A DNA stretch of 6,953 nucleotides, taken from the NCBI GenBank assembly GCA_937957815.1, contig CALFXN010000082.1, positions 1 through 6,953 on the forward strand. The letters are read 5' to 3'. This DNA is from an uncultured Synergistales bacterium (GTDB taxonomy: Bacteria; Synergistota; Synergistia; Synergistales; Aminobacteriaceae). Below are positions 5,768-6,953 of this stretch, piece by piece (positions within the stretch are counted from its first letter, which is position 1; the number at the start of each line of letters is the position of its first letter). Position numbers and translations under genes: made by a program. The notes beneath the pieces were generated by a model. That model worked only from the letters and a program-made list of their open reading frames with translations, had not been told where the DNA came from and searched no databases.

Positions 5768-6708
5768 CGCGTGCGCTGGTTTTTCCCGGTCAGGGGTCGC
5801 AGGAAGTTGGAATGGGGAAGGCACTCGCGGAACGATTTCCGATCGCCCGCGAGATCTTCGTACAGGCGGACGATGCCCTAGGATTCGCCTTGAGCCGCAT
5901 CATATTCGAAGGCCCTGACGAGGAACTCAGGAAAACGGCCGTGACTCAGCCCGCCATAATGACTGCGAGCATTGCGGCGCTGACGGTTCTGAGACGTGAG
6001 CATGGAGTTGGAGAAAACCCGGCGTATGCGGCGGGACACAGTCTTGGTGAATATACCGCGCTGGTTGCCGCTGGGGTCCTCGGGTTCGCCGACGCGATCC
6101 GGCTCGTTCATGTCCGCGGTTCGCTGATGCAGGAGGCTGCGCCCGAAGGAACGGGCGCCATGGCGGCAATTCTCGGCCTTGAGGACGATGTGATCCGTGA
6201 AATCTGTAACGAGGTGGCGCCGAACAAGGAATGTCAGCCGGCAAATTTCAACGCGCCGGGACAGGTTGTGGTTTCAGGCCTTGCCGCTTCAGTCCGGGAA
6301 TTCATCGAAACGGCGAAGACACGGGGGGCGAAGAGAGCCATTCTCCTGAATGTGAGCGCCCCTTTCCACAGCGTACTCATGCGTGGAGTCGCCGACCGCC
6401 TTGCGGAGGAATTCGAAAGATGTTCGTGGTCTGACGCTCTGTTCCCGGTAGTGGCCAACGTTTCCGCCGCGGCCGTCAACTCTGTGGCCGATATCAGGAA
6501 AAGTCTGTACGAACAGACGTACAGTCCGGTCCTCTGGACGACATCCGTCGGGTATATGGTTGATATGGAGGTGTCTCTCTTCGCCGAGATTGGCCCCGGG
6601 ACGGTCCTTTCGGGACTTATCAAGCGATGTCGGAAAGGATTGACGACAGTTTCCGCATGTGATCCCGAATCACTGGAGGAGGTTGCCAATGTCCTGCGAA
6701 ACAACTGA
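5764..6708 (+). CDS. fabD: Malonyl-CoA:ACP transacylase
   Basis: FabD moves the malonyl group from CoA to acyl carrier protein, supplying malonyl-ACP to FabH and the elongating synthases. It also draws on the pool of malonyl-CoA that FapR is expected to sense. The 314 residues match the family. The catalytic Ser93 sits in GHSLGEYTA (91-99), with His202 in SAPFHSVLM, Arg118 in HVRGSLMQEA and Gln11 in the FPGQGSQ oxyanion loop (7-13). These correspond to E. coli Ser92, His201, Arg117 and Gln11. Gln251 lies in the QTYSPVLW segment near the active site. The ATG overlaps the fabK stop (ATGA) and is preceded by AGGGAG with 7 nt spacing, a coupled-translation layout. It overlaps fabG by 20 nt. Confidence 0.97.
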   Translation: MTRALVFPGQGSQEVGMGKALAERFPIAREIFVQADDALGFALSRIIFEGPDEELRKTAVTQPAIMTASIAALTVLRREHGVGENPAYAAGHSLGEYTALVAAGVLGFADAIRLVHVRGSLMQEAAPEGTGAMAAILGLEDDVIREICNEVAPNKECQPANFNAPGQVVVSGLAASVREFIETAKTRGAKRAILLNVSAPFHSVLMRGVADRLAEEFERCSWSDALFPVVANVSAAAVNSVADIRKSLYEQTYSPVLWTTSVGYMVDMEVSLFAEIGPGTVLSGLIKRCRKGLTTVSACDPESLEEVANVLRNN

Positions 6709-6953
6709 GAACACTCGGGCAAAGGTCGCGCTCGTCACGGGAGCGTCCAAGGGGATCGGAAGCGCCATCGCGCTTCGTCTTTCACGAAGTGGATTCGCTG
6801 TCGCAGTGAACTACAAGTCCGGAAGGGACGATGCCTTTTCTCTCTGTGACCGAATTCGTGAGGAAGGAGGGACGGCGCTCCCTCTGCATGGAGATGTTTC
6901 GAAAGCCGATGACGTCACCCGTCTCTTCGCGGAACTCGACGAAAAGCTCGGAG
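6689..6953 (+). CDS. fabG: 3-oxoacyl-ACP reductase, N-terminal part (cut by window end)
   Basis: The first 88 codons of a short-chain dehydrogenase are present and the rest lies beyond the window. FabG reduces 3-oxoacyl-ACP with NADPH in each elongation cycle. The Rossmann nucleotide-binding motif TGASKGIG is at residues 17-24. A VNYKSG segment after the second beta strand (40-45) is typical of NADPH-preferring FabG proteins, and GDVS with Asp69 and Val70 marks the adenine contact. The catalytic Ser-Tyr-Lys residues are outside the window. Assignment to FabG rather than another short-chain dehydrogenase rests on position after fabD and on this N-terminal pattern. About 10 residues precede the usual KVALVTG start, slightly more than normal. 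GGAGGAGG (6675-6682), 6 nt before the ATG, supports this start, which overlaps the end of fabD by 20 nt. Confidence 0.92.
   Translation, partial: MSCETTENTRAKVALVTGASKGIGSAIALRLSRSGFAVAVNYKSGRDDAFSLCDRIREEGGTALPLHGDVSKADDVTRLFAELDEKLG

Noticed and set aside
5024..5824. 266-codon open frame on the - strand opposite fabK
   Set aside because: Shadow of fabK codon usage, with no recognisable motif and low-plausibility composition.
1..6953. Mobile element, CRISPR, tRNA or defence system
   Set aside because: I saw no long repeats, transposase, att-like ends, tRNA-like folds or unusual cargo. All coding space is taken by recognised housekeeping genes.

Overview
This window holds a compact run of nine genes, all on the + strand, for acetate metabolism, a ribosomal protein and type II fatty acid and phospholipid synthesis. 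The order is ackA, a DUF177/YceD-family gene, rpmF, fapR, plsX, fabH, fabK, fabD and a 3'-truncated fabG. The moderately high GC, strong GGAGG-type ribosome binding sites, the FapR regulator and FabK as the enoyl-ACP reductase point to an anaerobic bacterium of the Clostridia or Synergistota type. Synergistota is my tentative preference, but no rRNA or other marker gene is present to settle it. This is a conserved chromosomal housekeeping region. I see no phage, transposon, CRISPR, toxin or other mobile-element signature.

Region 1 (1-2100) is ackA, the DUF177 gene and rpmF. They are closely spaced (18 and 25 nt gaps), each has its own Shine-Dalgarno (SD), and they end at a strong intrinsic terminator (2066-2102). 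No promoter for this unit lies in the window, so it starts upstream of base 1.

Region 2 (2044-2201) is the only real intergenic space. After the terminator comes a near-consensus sigma-70 promoter (TTGACC, 17 nt, TATACT). Just downstream of the predicted transcription start is a 17-bp quasi-palindrome that looks like a FapR operator. The start codon of fapR is unclear: the only good SD precedes a three-codon ATG-CCA-TAA frame and an in-frame ATA, not a usual start for FapR.

Region 3 (2202-6953) is the fap/fab operon: fapR, plsX, fabH, fabK, fabD, fabG. Gaps are 15, 1 and 10 nt, followed by overlaps of 4 and 20 nt, which suggests translational coupling. FabD makes malonyl-ACP, FabH condenses it with an acyl-CoA primer, FabG and FabK carry out the two reductions, and PlsX turns acyl-ACP into acyl-phosphate for phospholipid synthesis. 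FapR is expected to repress the whole unit, including itself, and to be relieved by malonyl-CoA. The FapR here differs from the Bacillus protein at several positions associated with malonyl-CoA binding, which is the most interesting point in the window. The region likely continues with acpP and fabF beyond the right edge, but this cannot be seen.
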